From: Neisseria meningitidis
GTDB taxonomy: Bacteria; Pseudomonadota; Gammaproteobacteria; Burkholderiales; Neisseriaceae
Direction: 5' to 3'
NCBI GenBank assembly: GCA_923184405.1
Contig: OV299793.1
Span: 410,571-474,570, forward strand
Length of the DNA stretch: 64,000 bases
Numbering within the stretch: position 1 is the first letter of the stretch; every line of letters starts with the position of its first letter. Under the pieces are notes generated by a model. That model was not told where the DNA came from. It saw only the letters and a list, made by a program, of their open reading frames with translations, and made no database searches. Shown piece by piece: positions 1 through 9,636 of the stretch. Both the position numbers and the translations under genes were made by a program.

Positions 1-399
1 TTGTACTTCGTTCAGTTACATTGCTATGAAGTGTTGTATGAAAGCGGCCTGATAGAGGAAGCCGCCGAGCCGCAGGCAAGCCGACTTCAGCACGGGGCAG
101 CCCATGCGCGCCACGACCACCGCGTACTGGCGACCGCCTGTCCCGCCTGCGCGCCAAAATACGTATTAATACCGACCCGTGATTTTCGAACCGATGCCGC
201 CCGAATTCACGTTGCTGCAACTGCAAAACAGCATCGAAGCCATCAGCGGCAGAGTGCTGCACAAGCAAAACTTCCACCGCCAGGATTCAGCAGCAAAACC
301 TTATCGAGCCGTCGGATAATGCACGTATCGGGCAGCAAAGGCCGTCCCGCGCAGCTTGTTGCAAGCCTCCGCGACGACGTCCTGCCCGAGCAGGGCTGA
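1..399 (+). CDS. NrtR-like Nudix regulator, C-terminal part (cut by window edge)
   Basis: Only the C-terminal part lies in the window. Readable pieces, after allowing for frame slips, are YEVLYESGLIEEA near 28-66, then a HDHR..LATA linker near 115-155, then PPEFTLLQLQNSIEAISGR and VLHKQNFHR near 200-275. This matches the linker and winged-helix tail of NrtR-type Nudix proteins, which sense ADP-ribose and repress NAD genes. nadC starts about 110 bases downstream, which fits a role in NAD control. The frame breaks at least twice (near 105 and 285). The reading ends at TGA 397-399. The family call rests on the tail only, since the Nudix box would lie upstream of the window. Confidence 0.45.
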   Translation: MYFVQLHCYEVLYESGLIEEAAEPQASRLQHGAAHARHDHRVLATACPACAPKYVLIPTRDFRTDAARIHVAATAKQHRSHQRQSAAQAKLPPPGFSSKTLSSRRIMHVSGSKGRPAQLVASLRDDVLPEQG

Positions 400-509
400 T
401 TTCGGACATCGGATTGCCGCTGGGCAGCCGTTAGCCCGTTTTCAGACGACATCAAACGAAGTTTTGCCCATCGGTGCAACATCAATCTTTTTTCAACAAA
501 GGAAACCCC

Positions 510-1421
510 ATGACGTCTGAAAACACCTCTTCCCACCGTACGACACCCTGTTGCGCCCCATGGTGAAACAAGCCTTGAGCGAAGATTTGGGCAGGCGCGG
601 CGACATTACGTCCGGGCCGCCGTCATCGCGCCCGATAAAACCGACAAACTTTTACCTCGTCAGCCTGCGAAGACGGTAAGATCAATAAACATGGACTTGG
701 CGCGCCTCGCGCTTTCAGACGATGGATCCGTCCGTCCCACTTCAAGCCGAAGAATCCGAGACGGGCAAGTCGTCCGCGCAGGTCAGACACTTGCCGCCGT
801 CAAAGCGCAACGCCCGAAGCGCTGCTCGCCGCCGAACGCACCGCGATCAACTACCTCACGCACCAGAGCGGCATCTCCACCGCCACCGCGCGTGCCGTTG
901 CCGAAGTCGCCAAATACGGTACAGACATCGTGCGCAGCCATGAAAACCATCCCCTGCTGCGCGTCCTGCAAAAATACGCCCGTCAGGGCGGGCGGCGGCG
1001 CGAAACCACCGCATGGGTTTGGACGATGCCGCAATCATCAAAGACAACCACTCCCGCCCAGTGCGACAGCATCGCCCAGAAAAAAACCGTTCGGCAGGCA
1101 AAACAGGCAATCGGACCGTTGACCTGCGTAGAAATCGAAGTGGACACGTTAAGCAACAACTCGACGAAGCCATCGCAGCAGGCGCGGAACGGAGTTTGCT
1201 GGACAACATGGACGACGAAACCCTGAAAGAAGCGTGGCAAACCGCTGCCACACGCAAACCGCCCACCCCACACCGTCCATTGCGAAGCATCGGGCGGCAT
1301 CAACTTCTGACCGCCTGAAGCGCGTGGCGCAAACCGGCGTGGACGGCATCGCCCTCAAACATATCTGGACCCACAGAGGCCCGCTCGTTGGACATATGGG
1401 TTTTGGATTTCTTTGGCATGA
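510..1421 (+). CDS. nadC: nicotinate-nucleotide pyrophosphorylase (quinolinate phosphoribosyltransferase)
   Basis: NadC turns quinolinate and PRPP into nicotinate mononucleotide in cytosolic NAD synthesis. The start is ATG 510, followed by MTSENT and, after a slip, LLRPMVKQALSEDLGRRGDI. Later pieces are MDLARLA, VRAGQTLAAV, ERTAINYLTH, KTIPLLRVLQKYA, GLDDAAIIKDNH, GPLTCVEIEVDTL, AIAAGAERSLLDNMDDETL and DRLKRVAQTGVDGIAL, in the order of the family and over its usual length of about 290 residues. At least eight small indels break the frame, so no single reading frame exceeds half the gene. NadC order and neighbours match the neisserial nad locus. The stop is placed by homology near 1419-1421. 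Confidence 0.8.
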
Positions 1422-1505
1422 GTTTTAGGGTGTCGGCAGTTGTCTGATATGTCAGACATGGGAACCGCCTTAAACGTAATCCGGTCAGTTACCTATAGCA
1501 GGGAA

Positions 1506-1540
1506 ATGCCGTCTGAAAGATTCTTCAGGACGGCATTTTT
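1506..1540 (+). terminator. inverted uptake-sequence pair followed by T-run
   Basis: ATGCCGTCTGAA is followed by a near-complementary arm ending in ACGGCAT and TTTTT. This is the usual neisserial terminator made of two facing uptake sequences. The second arm carries one extra base (TTCAGGACGG). It would end nadC transcription. Confidence 0.7.
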
Positions 1541-1856
1541 CGTGAAGATCGTGATGCTTTGAAAAAACAGCATTTCAGGCAGGTATTTTGTTTGCCCAGC
1601 ACACGCATCGGCAGGAAGACATGCGGTAGGAAGACAATGCGGATGAACAGATCGACAGGCGAGGGCGGCAGTTTTATGCCGTCTGAAAGCCCGCCTTTAC
1701 GCGTGTTTGCAAAAAAAGTGGGAAAAGGAACATACAATCCTGTACAATCATCCATAAATATTTGATTTATAATAAGATTTATAAAGATAATCACAATCAT
1801 CCATATCTGTCGCCCGTCAATCCGCTTGGCGGGCGGCAAAGGTTTTAGGAATACCG
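1541..1856. other. intergenic region, no convincing gene
   Basis: This stretch holds one lone uptake sequence (1676-1687) and an AT-rich stretch near 1740-1800 that could carry the promoter of the ArsR-type gene. A 113-residue open frame on the minus strand (1525-1866) has no recognisable domain and runs through the terminator, so I do not call it. Confidence 0.4.
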
Positions 1857-2137
1857 ATGAACACAATACCGCTCCACACCATACTCAAACTTATGGCGCA
1901 TCCCGAACGTATGGCGATACTGATCCAACTGTTGGACAGCGAACGCAACATCGCCGAACTGGCAAAATCCTTATCCCTGCTTACCACCGCCGTTTCGGCC
2001 ATTTGAGCCGACTGAGCGCAGGAAGTCTGGTGGACTTTACGCGTTACCACCGCATTATCGAATACCGCCTGATTTCCGAAGACGCGGCAACGATTCTGTG
2101 GACAATCCGCGATTTGGAAAACAAACGCGCGGTATAG
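1857..2137 (+). CDS. ArsR-family winged-helix regulator
   Basis: This is a small DNA-binding repressor of about 93 residues. The start is ATG 1857 (MNTIPLHTILKLMAHPERM). The helix-turn-helix reads ERNIAELAKSLSLLTTAVSAHLSRL after one missing C near 2004 is restored (GCC CAT TTG became GCC ATT TGA). The wing region is SAGSLVDFTRYHRIIEYRL and the C-terminus is TILWTIRDLENKRAV. No metal-binding cysteine pair (CxC in the alpha3 helix) is seen, so a metal ligand is not implied. It stands alone between two uptake-sequence terminators, and its target is unknown. Confidence 0.75.
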
Positions 2138-2155
2138 TGTTAAAATCCTTTCCTT

Positions 2156-2185
2156 TGCCGTCTGAACGTTTCAGACGGCATTTTT
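2156..2185 (+). terminator. inverted uptake-sequence terminator
   Basis: GCCGTCTGAACG is followed by TTCAGACGGCATTTTT. The arms are a perfect inverted pair with a short loop and a T-run, between the ArsR-type gene and xthA. Confidence 0.8.
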
Positions 2186-2195
2186 CGGAAATGTT

Positions 2196-2987
2196 ATGAA
2201 AATCACCACTTGAACGTCAATTCGCTCAATGTGCGGCTGCCGCAGGTGCAAACCTGCTTGCCGACAATCCGCCCGATATTTTGGTTTTGCAGGAACTCAA
2301 ACTCGATCAGGACAAATTTCCGGCTGCCGCCTTGCAGATGATGGGCTGGCACTGTGTTTGGAGCGGGCAGAAAACCTACAACGGCGTGGCAATCGTCAGC
2401 CGCAACGCGCCGGAAGACGTGCATATCGGGCTGCCTGCGCTGCCGGACGATCCGCAACGGCGCGTGATTGCGGCAACCGTCGGCGGCGTGCGCGTCATCA
2501 ATGTCTATTGCGTCAACGGCGAAGCCCTCGACAGCCCGAAATTCAAATATAAAGAACAATGGTTTGCCGCGTTAACCGAATTTGTCCGCGATGAAATGGC
2601 ACGCCACGGCAAACTGGTGCTGTTGGGCGATTTCAATATCGCGCCTGCCGATGCGGACTGTTACGACCCTGAAAAATGGTATGAAAAAATCCACTGTTCG
2701 ACCGTCGAACGGCAGTGGTTTCAAAACCTGCTGGATTTGGGATTGACCGACAGTTTGCGCCATATCCATCCCGAAGGTGCGTTTTACACATGGTTCGACT
2801 ATCGCGGCGCGATGTTCCAGCGCAAACTGGGCCTGCGTATCGACCATATATTGGTATCACATGAAATGGCGGCAGTTTTGAAGGATGTCCGCGTCGATTT
2901 GATACACGCGCTTTAGAGCGTCCGAGCGACCACGCGCTTATGACGGCAGAATTGACTCTAAAAGATCGTGCTTCGATATGGCGGTGA
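2196..2987 (+). CDS. xthA: exodeoxyribonuclease III
   Basis: This is an AP endonuclease and 3'-5' exonuclease of base excision repair. ATG 2196 opens MKITTWNVNSLNVRLPQVQ once one base missing near 2212 is restored. The catalytic landmarks of the exonuclease-endonuclease-phosphatase fold are all readable: WNVNS (Asn metal ligand), LQELKLDQD (metal-binding Glu), VINVYCVNG, LLGDFNIAPADAD (catalytic Asp and Asn), GAFYTWFDYR and LGLRIDHILVS (RIDH). The end is disturbed: RALERPSDHALMTAEL is followed by an in-frame TGA at 2985-2987, slightly later than expected. Total length is about 260 residues, normal for the family. Confidence 0.85.
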
Positions 2988-3235
2988 CAAACATCCATAT
3001 CTTTAAGTGATTCAACAGGATAGGCTGCCGACTAACCGAAAAAACTGCATTTTTCCTGACAAACAGCCCAGTCGCCAGATTGTTCAAACACAGCCCATTT
3101 TTCTGAAAAATGAATGAAATCCATAGGGTTATTATCAGATTTTGGAGCAGTAAAAAGTATTATGTATATAATACGGAGCAGAATCAAATATTAAAAACCC
3201 GATTTATTTTAGAATCGAATAGTCAGGTTGCCTTA

Positions 3236-3860
3236 TGTATAGTAATAAATTAATCTCCTTTTTTCCTATTGCCTTTATTGTGCTATGCAGTTGAGTTTGA
3301 TGAAACCTAATAGAACGACTGTAAAGATGAACCCATGTTATGTGCTGTCAGAATTGATTCTCCAAAGGCAATAACTATAGTGGAGTAACAAAAATCAGGA
3401 CAAGGCGACGAAGCCGCAGACAGTACAAATAGTACGGCAAGGCGAGGCAACGACGTACTGGTTTAAATTTAATCCACTATATAAATCTATGTGGTTTGAC
3501 AATGGCAGTTAGTATTTATATCCTTTACTAATCAACAAATGGAAAATCAAAGTCGCCCATCTCTAGCGATGTTTATTAGTGATGACAAAATATCCAGTAC
3601 CAATATTGATGAATTTTTAGCATCTTTCGATCCTGATAAATATCGAATATTTCACGATCCAAGATATAAATTTTTACCTAGTATGTCGAACTCATTGTAA
3701 TCCTTATTCTCTTTTTGATATTGATAGCAAATATAAACCTGATGAGAAAGATAAAATCTTTTTCAATCCCGACAGATAACACAGATTTTTATAAGGGCTT
3801 TTATTTAAATAAGGATTATATAGAAAGTATATATCCTAGTAGGCATAATGGCAGCTATTA
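3236..3860 (+). pseudogene. AT-rich lipoprotein-like gene remnant split by a Correia element
   Basis: ATG 3236 opens a hydrophobic N-terminus (MYSNKLISFFPIAFIVLCS) that looks like a signal peptide ending near a lipobox cysteine. It then hits stops. After the Correia element at 3376-3482 the AT-rich coding character resumes in pieces such as RPSLAMFISDDKISSTNIDE, FLASFDPDKYRIFHDPRYKF and SLFDIDSKYKPDEKDKIFF. No family was recognised. Base composition is clearly lower in GC than the neighbours, as in acquired genes. Whether the pieces belong to one gene is inference. Confidence 0.3.
3376..3482. repeat. Correia element (short form)
   Basis: The element begins TATAGTGGAGTAACAAAAA, carries the core TCAGGACAAGGCGACGAAGC, and ends AATCCACTATA. 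The inverted ends and TA duplication are typical of this miniature element. At 107 bases it is the internally deleted form. Confidence 0.9.
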
Positions 3861-3865
3861 CAAAA

Positions 3866-3961
3866 TATAGTGGATTAAATTTAAACCAGTACAGCGTTGC
3901 CGATACTATTTGTACTGTCTGCGGCTTCGTCGCCTTGTCCTGATTTTTGTTAATCCACTAG
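3866..3961. repeat. Correia element (short form, opposite orientation)
   Basis: TATAGTGGATTAAATTTAAA opens the element. The core appears as GCGGCTTCGTCGCCTTGTCC and the end as TTAATCCACTA. It faces the copy at 3376-3482, so the two bracket about 380 bases of AT-rich sequence. Confidence 0.9.
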
Positions 3962-3974
3962 TATCTGCATCAGT

Positions 3975-4440
3975 TTCATGAAACGCAAGTCAGAAGCGTC
4001 AAACAACAGATTGCCCACTTTATGATAAGCTGATTGACGATTTGGACAAACAAATCGACGACCACACCCACACGCATTTTGACGGCAAAGCCCAAGTGGC
4101 GGAGCAAATCAAAGGCATCGGTTCGATAACGACGGCTACGCTGATGGCGATACTGCCCGAATTGGAGCGGCTGTCGCACAAACGGATAGCGAGTTAAACC
4201 TACATTGCCCCGCACCCGAGGGAGAGCAAGGAAACCAAAGTCAAAAGCCGCTGCGTTGGCAAAAGGTCTGCGGTGCGTTAGGCACTGTACATGGCAAACG
4301 TGGCAGCGACACGATTTGAACCGCTTATTCAAGATTTCGTACCAAAACCAGCCGTCCGACGGTAAGACGTATAAGGTTGCCGATACAGCATGAATGAGCA
4401 AACTGTCCGCACGATAACAGATAACCGGATGATTGATAAG
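3975..4440 (+). pseudogene. IS110-family (Piv-type) transposase, C-terminal remnant
   Basis: Readable pieces across frames are IDDLDKQIDDHTHTHFDGKA, QVAEQIKGIGSITTATLMAI, LPELERLSHKRIASL, YIAPHPRESKETKVKSRC, ALYMANVAATRFEPLIQDF and GKTYKVADTA. These match the C-terminal transposase domain (helix-hairpin-helix with the GIGxxTA turn) of the neisserial pilin-inversion-like IS110 elements. The N-terminal DEDD nuclease domain is missing and several stops and slips break the rest. The left end meets the Correia element at 3866-3961. The remnant is dead as annotated. Confidence 0.7.
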
Positions 4441-5230
4441 CGTGCCCCGCACCAGACAGCCGGAAACGAAATCAAAAGCCGCTTGATTTGGGTTTCGAAG
4501 GTCTGCCCGACAGGGGCTGAAAAACACAGGGGACCACTACTTGCTGAAGCGATGCAGAAAACCTGCATTCAGAATTCACCAGCGCAGTCAAGACAAGTTA
4601 CCAGATTAAGATGTCTTGCTAGACTAACTTGGAAGATCTGAAGACACAAAAAGCTCACGATAAGGTCACAATGCAACGGATGACAATAGAAAATTTTATT
4701 GCCGAATAACAACACCGAAAGAAATAAAGGCAGTATAACAAAAGTGTTCACAAAATTAAATTCAGAGATGAGCAATTGGCATAGCCCGACGCAGGGGAAA
4801 AAATACAGTTTGCTGCAACTCGCAAGTAATACATCAAATACCCGAACCGTCATAACACAGCGCCATGGGGAGCAAAGGACAAAACATCGGTGCAGAAGCT
4901 AAAAGACTCAAAACCCCTTCTGATTCAGATCTACGACAGTGGGGCATACGCCACGGACATCTCCGTGCGGACCATGGCACCCGCTACAGCGTGTTCCGAG
5001 CCCATGGAGCCGGGCATTCCCGCGAAGGCTAGCCAATCCAGGCCCTTCAATCGCGAGTCAAACCCCATCAAATACCTGTTCCGATGCAGTGACTGAGACT
5101 CCCACCTCTCCGGAAACATTGAAAGCATCACAGCTCTGCTGATTTCGGTCCACCTGAAACACGAGGGGGGAACGACGGGAAGGCAGGCTCGAAGGAACGA
5201 CGTGGTGCGGGTAACGTGCGGATGGAGTCG
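4441..5230. other. unassigned degenerate sequence
   Basis: I see no gene that I can support. The first half (to about 4880) is rich in A with short frames. The second half (about 4890-5180) is more GC-rich and lacks the repeats and codon habits of its surroundings. No terminator, uptake sequence or tRNA is visible. Confidence 0.35.
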
Positions 5231-5233
5231 TCA

Positions 5234-5345
5234 TTCCCGCGCGAACGAATCGGACCTTAAGGCAACGGCAATATTCAAGATTATCTGAAAGTCTGAGATT
5301 CTAGATTCCCCACTTTCGTGGAATGACGGTTGATTGCCACCGTTG
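5234..5345. repeat. NIME-type repeat with dRS3-like copies, damaged
   Basis: ATTCCCGCGCGAACGAATCG starts the unit. Further on, ATTCCCCACTTTCGTGGAAT near 5305-5325 is a recognisable dRS3 palindrome. The sequence between resembles the RS spacers seen in the arrays near opa. Confidence 0.55.
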
Positions 5346-5427
5346 CAGGCAGGTTTCGGTGATGTGGACCAGAGCTGAACGGACTAGATTCCCGCGTTTG
5401 CAGGAATGACAACGACAAAGTTGCAGA

Positions 5428-5580
5428 TATAGTGGATGAACAAAAACCAGTACGGCGTTGCCTCGCCGTGGATCAAAGAGAACGATTCTCAAATGTGCTG
5501 AAGCACCAAGTGAATCGGTTCCCAACTAGCAGGAATGACGCAGCTTCGTCGCCTTGTACTGATTTTTGTTAATCCAGTAT
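5428..5580. repeat. Correia element (full-length form)
   Basis: The ends are TATAGTGGATGAACAAAAA and TTTTTGTTAATCCAGTAT. The internal segment GAGAACGATTCTC...AGTGAATCGGTTCC is the part that full-length elements carry and short ones lack. It lies between the decayed patch and the putA terminator. Confidence 0.9.
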
Positions 5581-5586
5581 GGCGTT

Positions 5587-5612
5587 GCCGTCTGAAGATT
5601 TTCAGACGGCAT
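5587..5612 (-). terminator. inverted uptake-sequence terminator downstream of putA
   Basis: GCCGTCTGAAGA faces TTTTCAGACGGC as a perfect inverted pair about 35 bases beyond the putA stop on the minus strand. Confidence 0.75.
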
Positions 5613-5646
5613 TGGTCCACGAGCAGCGCTCGGGATTTCAGTAAAA

Positions 5647-8600
5647 TCAGTCGGCAACCGCCATCAGAACCTGGCGTTGAATACGGCGGCAATAATGTTG
5701 ACGCTGAAAGAGATTTCTTCAAACAATTGCAGGATGTCGAGTCCGTTTTCCGAAGGGAGGATCCGGATGAGTGCGCCGTCGTGGGCGGCAAGTTCCTGTT
5801 TACGCTGCGCAGTACAAAGGCGACAGGGCGGAAACATGGCTGATGTCGACGCGTATCAGGTTTGCCGTTGACCAGCAGCAGACCTTCCAAGTCGGCGCTG
5901 TAGAGGAAGCCAGCGGGCTGTCGGGGTTCGACCACTGCCTGTACGCCGGAGCCGGCAAGTTCAGTCAGTGCGGCTCAGGCTTGACCCCGGCTGCCGCCAT
6001 GTATCCAAACGCGTTCGGGCGCGTGCCATGAGAAGCTGTTGCGCTCGCCGGTCGGTCCGGCAAGGACGGTTTCGGCACGGCGCAGGGTGCGGATGCGGGC
6101 GTGTCCCAAAGCGGCCGCTGCGGCTTTTCTCTTCGGCGTTGAACGGTAGTTTATGAACCAGTGCTTCGAGGCGTTTGAGAGCGGCTTCGTCCGCCTGTCC
6201 GATTTGGCTCAGGGTCAGGGCAACCCATTCGCGGATGCGGGTCAGTTTTTGCAGGTAGAATGAACCGCCTGCTTTGGGACCTGTGCAGGACAGACCGTGT
6301 CCTCCGAAGGGCTGTACGCCGACGACTGCGCCGACGATGTTGCGGCTGACGCAAACGCTGCAGGCTACGATGCGGCTGCCGATGTGGCGTACCGTGCCTT
6401 CGATGCGGCTGTGTACGCCGTGCGTCAGGGCGTAGCCTGTTGCTGTTGATTTGGCCGATGACGCTGTCGAGTTCGTCGGCGCGGTAGAGGACGACGTGCA
6501 GGACGGGACCGAAGACTTCGCGTGGCAGTACGCTGAGGTTGTTCAATTAAAACAGGATGGGGCGGACGAACGTGGATTTTTCGGAATCGACATCGGCAGC
6601 GGTTTTGACTTCGTGGTAAGACTTGGCAAAGCCTTTCATTTTGTTGATGAGGTTCAACAAGTTTTGCTGCGCTTCGGCATCGATGACAGGGCCGACATCG
6701 GTGGTGAGTTGAATCGGTTTGCCGACGACAAGTTCGTCCATCGAGCCTTTGATCATGTCGAGCATATGATCGGCAACCGTCTTCTTGGACGCACAAGATA
6801 CGCAGGGCGGAGCAGCGTTGTCCCGCGCAGTCGAAGGCGGAATTCAAAACGTCGGCGCAAACTTGTTCGGCAAGTGCAGTGGAATCGACAATCATGGCGT
6901 CTTGTCCGCCGAATTCAACAATCAGGACGGGATTGTCGTTGCGTTTCAGCAAAAGCTTAGTTGATCAGGCGCGCCACTTCAGTCGAGAAAGTGAAAATTA
7001 CGCCGCCGATGCGGGCATCGTTGGTCAATGCCGCACCCACGACGCCTGCGCCGAGGACGAGTTGCAGGGCGGAAGTCGGGATGCCAGCTTCGTGCATGAA
7101 GGAAACGGCATAACCAGCAATCAGGCTGGTTTGTTCGGCAGGTTTGGCGATAACGGCGTTGCCTGCCGCCAATGCGGACACGACTTCGCCGGTAAAGATG
7201 GCGAGCGGGAAGTTCCACGGGCTGATGGCGACAATCGCGCCGACGGCTTTTGTGTCTTGAGGCAGGGTGTGTTCGGCTTCGTTTGCGTAGTAGCGGCAGA
7301 AATCGACGGCTTCGCGCACTTCGGCAATGGCGTTGTTCAGCGTTTTGCCCGCTTCGCGCACGGCAAGCATCATCAGCGCGGGGGTGTGCTGTTCGAGCAG
7401 GTCGGCGAAACGGCGCAGGCAGGCGGCGCGTTCGGCGGCAGGTGTCGCACTCCATTCGGGGAACGCGGCAACGGCTGCGCCAACCGCTTCTTGGGCAAGC
7501 GCGGCATCGGCAAAGTTGACTGTGCCGACGATATCGTCGTGGTCGGCAGGATTTTTAATCGGTTGCGCTTCGCCGACATCGCGGGCTTTGCCGTTGACGA
7601 TGGATGCGGCGTGGAAGTCTTGTGCGGCGGCTTTGTTCATCTGTTCTCGAAGCTGCTGCAATACGGTTTCGTTGCTCAAGTCCACGCCTTGCGAGTTCAG
7701 ACGGCATTTGCCGTACAAATCGCGCGGCAGCGGCAGGGCGTTGTGCAGGTGGATGCCTTGTTCGGCGATGGTGTCGAACGGGCTCTTAATCAGGCAGTCG
7801 ATGCTGATGTTTTCATCGACGATTTGGTTGACGAAAGACGAGTTCGCGCCGTTTTCCAACAGGCGGCGCACCAAGTAGGCGAGCAGGGTTTCGTGTGTGC
7901 CGACCGGGGCGTACACGCGCACGCGGCGGCCTAAGTTTGCGGGCCGACGACGGTCGTACAGGGTTTCGACCATGCCGTGCAGGCATTGGTGTTCAAAGTC
8001 TTTGCCTTTGCCCATTTGGTAGATTGCGCCTAAGGTGTAGGCGTTGTGCGTGGCAAATTGCGGGAATACCGCGTCTTGCGCGGAAAGCAGATTGCGCGCG
8101 CAGGCGAGGTAGGAGATGTCGGTGTGGACTTCGCGGGTGTAGGTCGGATAGCCGTTCAAGCCGTCCACTGGCGCCCATTTGATTTCGCTGTCCCAATACG
8201 CACCTTTGACGAGGCGGATCATCAGTTTTTGGTTGTTGCGGCGGGCTAGGTCAATCAGGTAGTCGATAACGAACGGACAACGTTTTTGGGAGGCTTGGAC
8301 AACGAAACCGATACCTTTGTAGCCAGCCAAGTCAGGGTCTGAAACCAAAGCCTCCATCAAATCCAAAGACAGCTCAAAGCGGTTGGCTTCTTCGGCATCG
8401 ATGTTGATACCGATATCGTACTTTTTTGCCCAAAAGGAACAGCTCTTTCAGGCGCGGCAACAGTTCGCCCATCACGCGGCAGTGTTGGGCGCGCGAGTAA
8501 CGCGGATGGATGGCGGAGAGTTTGACGGAAATGCCGCTGCTCTCCGTAAACGCCTTGTCCTGCCGCATCTTTGCCGATGGCGTGGATGGCTTCGACATAG

Positions 8601-9262
8601 TCGCGGTAGTAGCGGTCAGCATCGGCTTGGGTGTAGGCGGCTTCGCCCAACATATCGAAAGAGAAGCGGTAGCCCATTTTTTCGCGTTCTTTGCCGTTTT
8701 GCAGGGCTTCTTCAATGGTCTGTCCGGTGACGAACTGTTTGCCCAACAGGCGCATGGCGTAATTCACGCCTTGGCGGATGAGCGGTGCGCCGCCTTTGCT
8801 GATCAGGCGGCTGAGTGCGGAACTCATTTGTTTGTCGTTTGTGGCGGTCAGTTTGCCGGTAATCAGCAGGCCCCAGGCGGCAGCATTGACGAAGAGGGAA
8901 GCGGCTGTTGTTCAAATGGCTTTTCCAGTTGCCGTCTGAAATCTTGTCGGCAATCAGGCGGTCGCGCGTGGCGTTGTCGGGGATACGCAGCAGGGCTTCC
9001 GCCAGACACATCAGTGCGATGCGCTTCTTCGCTGGAGAGAGAAAACACGTGCATCAGCGCATCCACGCCACATAACTTTGGTGCGGCCGGCGCGGACTTG
9101 GGTAACCAAACGGCGGGCAAGCTCAGAGGCGGCGTTGCGCTCTTCGTCGCTCATCTGTGCACGTTGCAACATATCCTGTACGGCTTCGATTTCATTACGG
9201 CGGTAGGCATCGGTTATCGCTTGGCGCAGGGCAGTTTGTGCCGGAAATGCAAAATGAAACAT
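5647..9262 (-). CDS. putA: bifunctional proline dehydrogenase / P5C dehydrogenase
   Basis: This large enzyme oxidises proline to glutamate in two steps: an FAD proline dehydrogenase barrel, then an NAD aldehyde dehydrogenase. The start is ATG 9260-9262 (MFHFAFPAQTALRQAITDAY). Dehydrogenase pieces include MGYRFSFDMLGEAAYTQADA and YGEQRHFRQTLRHPSALLA, then the long stretch 8366-6957 with RLVKGAYWDSEIKW, QFATHNAYTLGAI and VRVYAPVGTHETLLAYLVRR. The aldehyde dehydrogenase part shows AISPWNFPLAIFTG, AGNAVIAKPAEQTSL, GGVIFTFSTEVARLI and the catalytic cysteine in FDCAGQRCSALR. The C-terminus is GFLYSADLEGLLLVNGK to a native stop at 5647-5649. Length equals the expected 1,200 residues. About eight slips break the frame (for example near 6955, 8360 and 8530). 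Confidence 0.92.
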
Positions 9263-9636
9263 TTTTTGGATTCTCCAAAGTTTTTCCGGGGCAGGAGGCA
9301 TCGGTGCGGCCAGAATACGTTAATATCGTAATAAATCCGCAGATGAAATACAAGGCTTCAAATGCGGGCAGGATAGATGCTTCTGACTCTTTGAAAATGA
9401 AACGGGTAAAACACAAATAAGACCTGTATGCAGGCAACGTTTATTTATATTTGACTCGGAAACGAATTCAGACAGCACGAACCGAGATACCATGCCATCT
9501 GAAAGGAGGTTTAACGGGAGGAGCGGTAATCTGCTTCGGCATTTTCAAGGCGTTCGTTCACTTAACACGAAGACAATATGGTGAACAAAGAAAACAACAC
9601 GGCAACGATTAAGCAAGCAATTGAACACAGGACGAT
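9263..9636. other. intergenic region between putA and putP
   Basis: It holds the putA upstream region, which is AT-rich near 9320-9450, and a variant uptake sequence (CATGCCATCTGAAAGG, 9492-9507). No gene is supported. A minus-strand promoter for putA is expected here, but I cannot pick out good boxes. Confidence 0.4.

Noticed and set aside
1525..1866. 113-residue minus-strand frame between nadC and the ArsR-type gene
   Set aside because: It runs through the nadC terminator and an uptake sequence and has no recognisable domain.
6879..7934. 351-residue open frame on the plus strand
   Set aside because: It lies antisense to putA, has no domain, and reflects GC-rich codons of the minus-strand gene whose motifs are clear.
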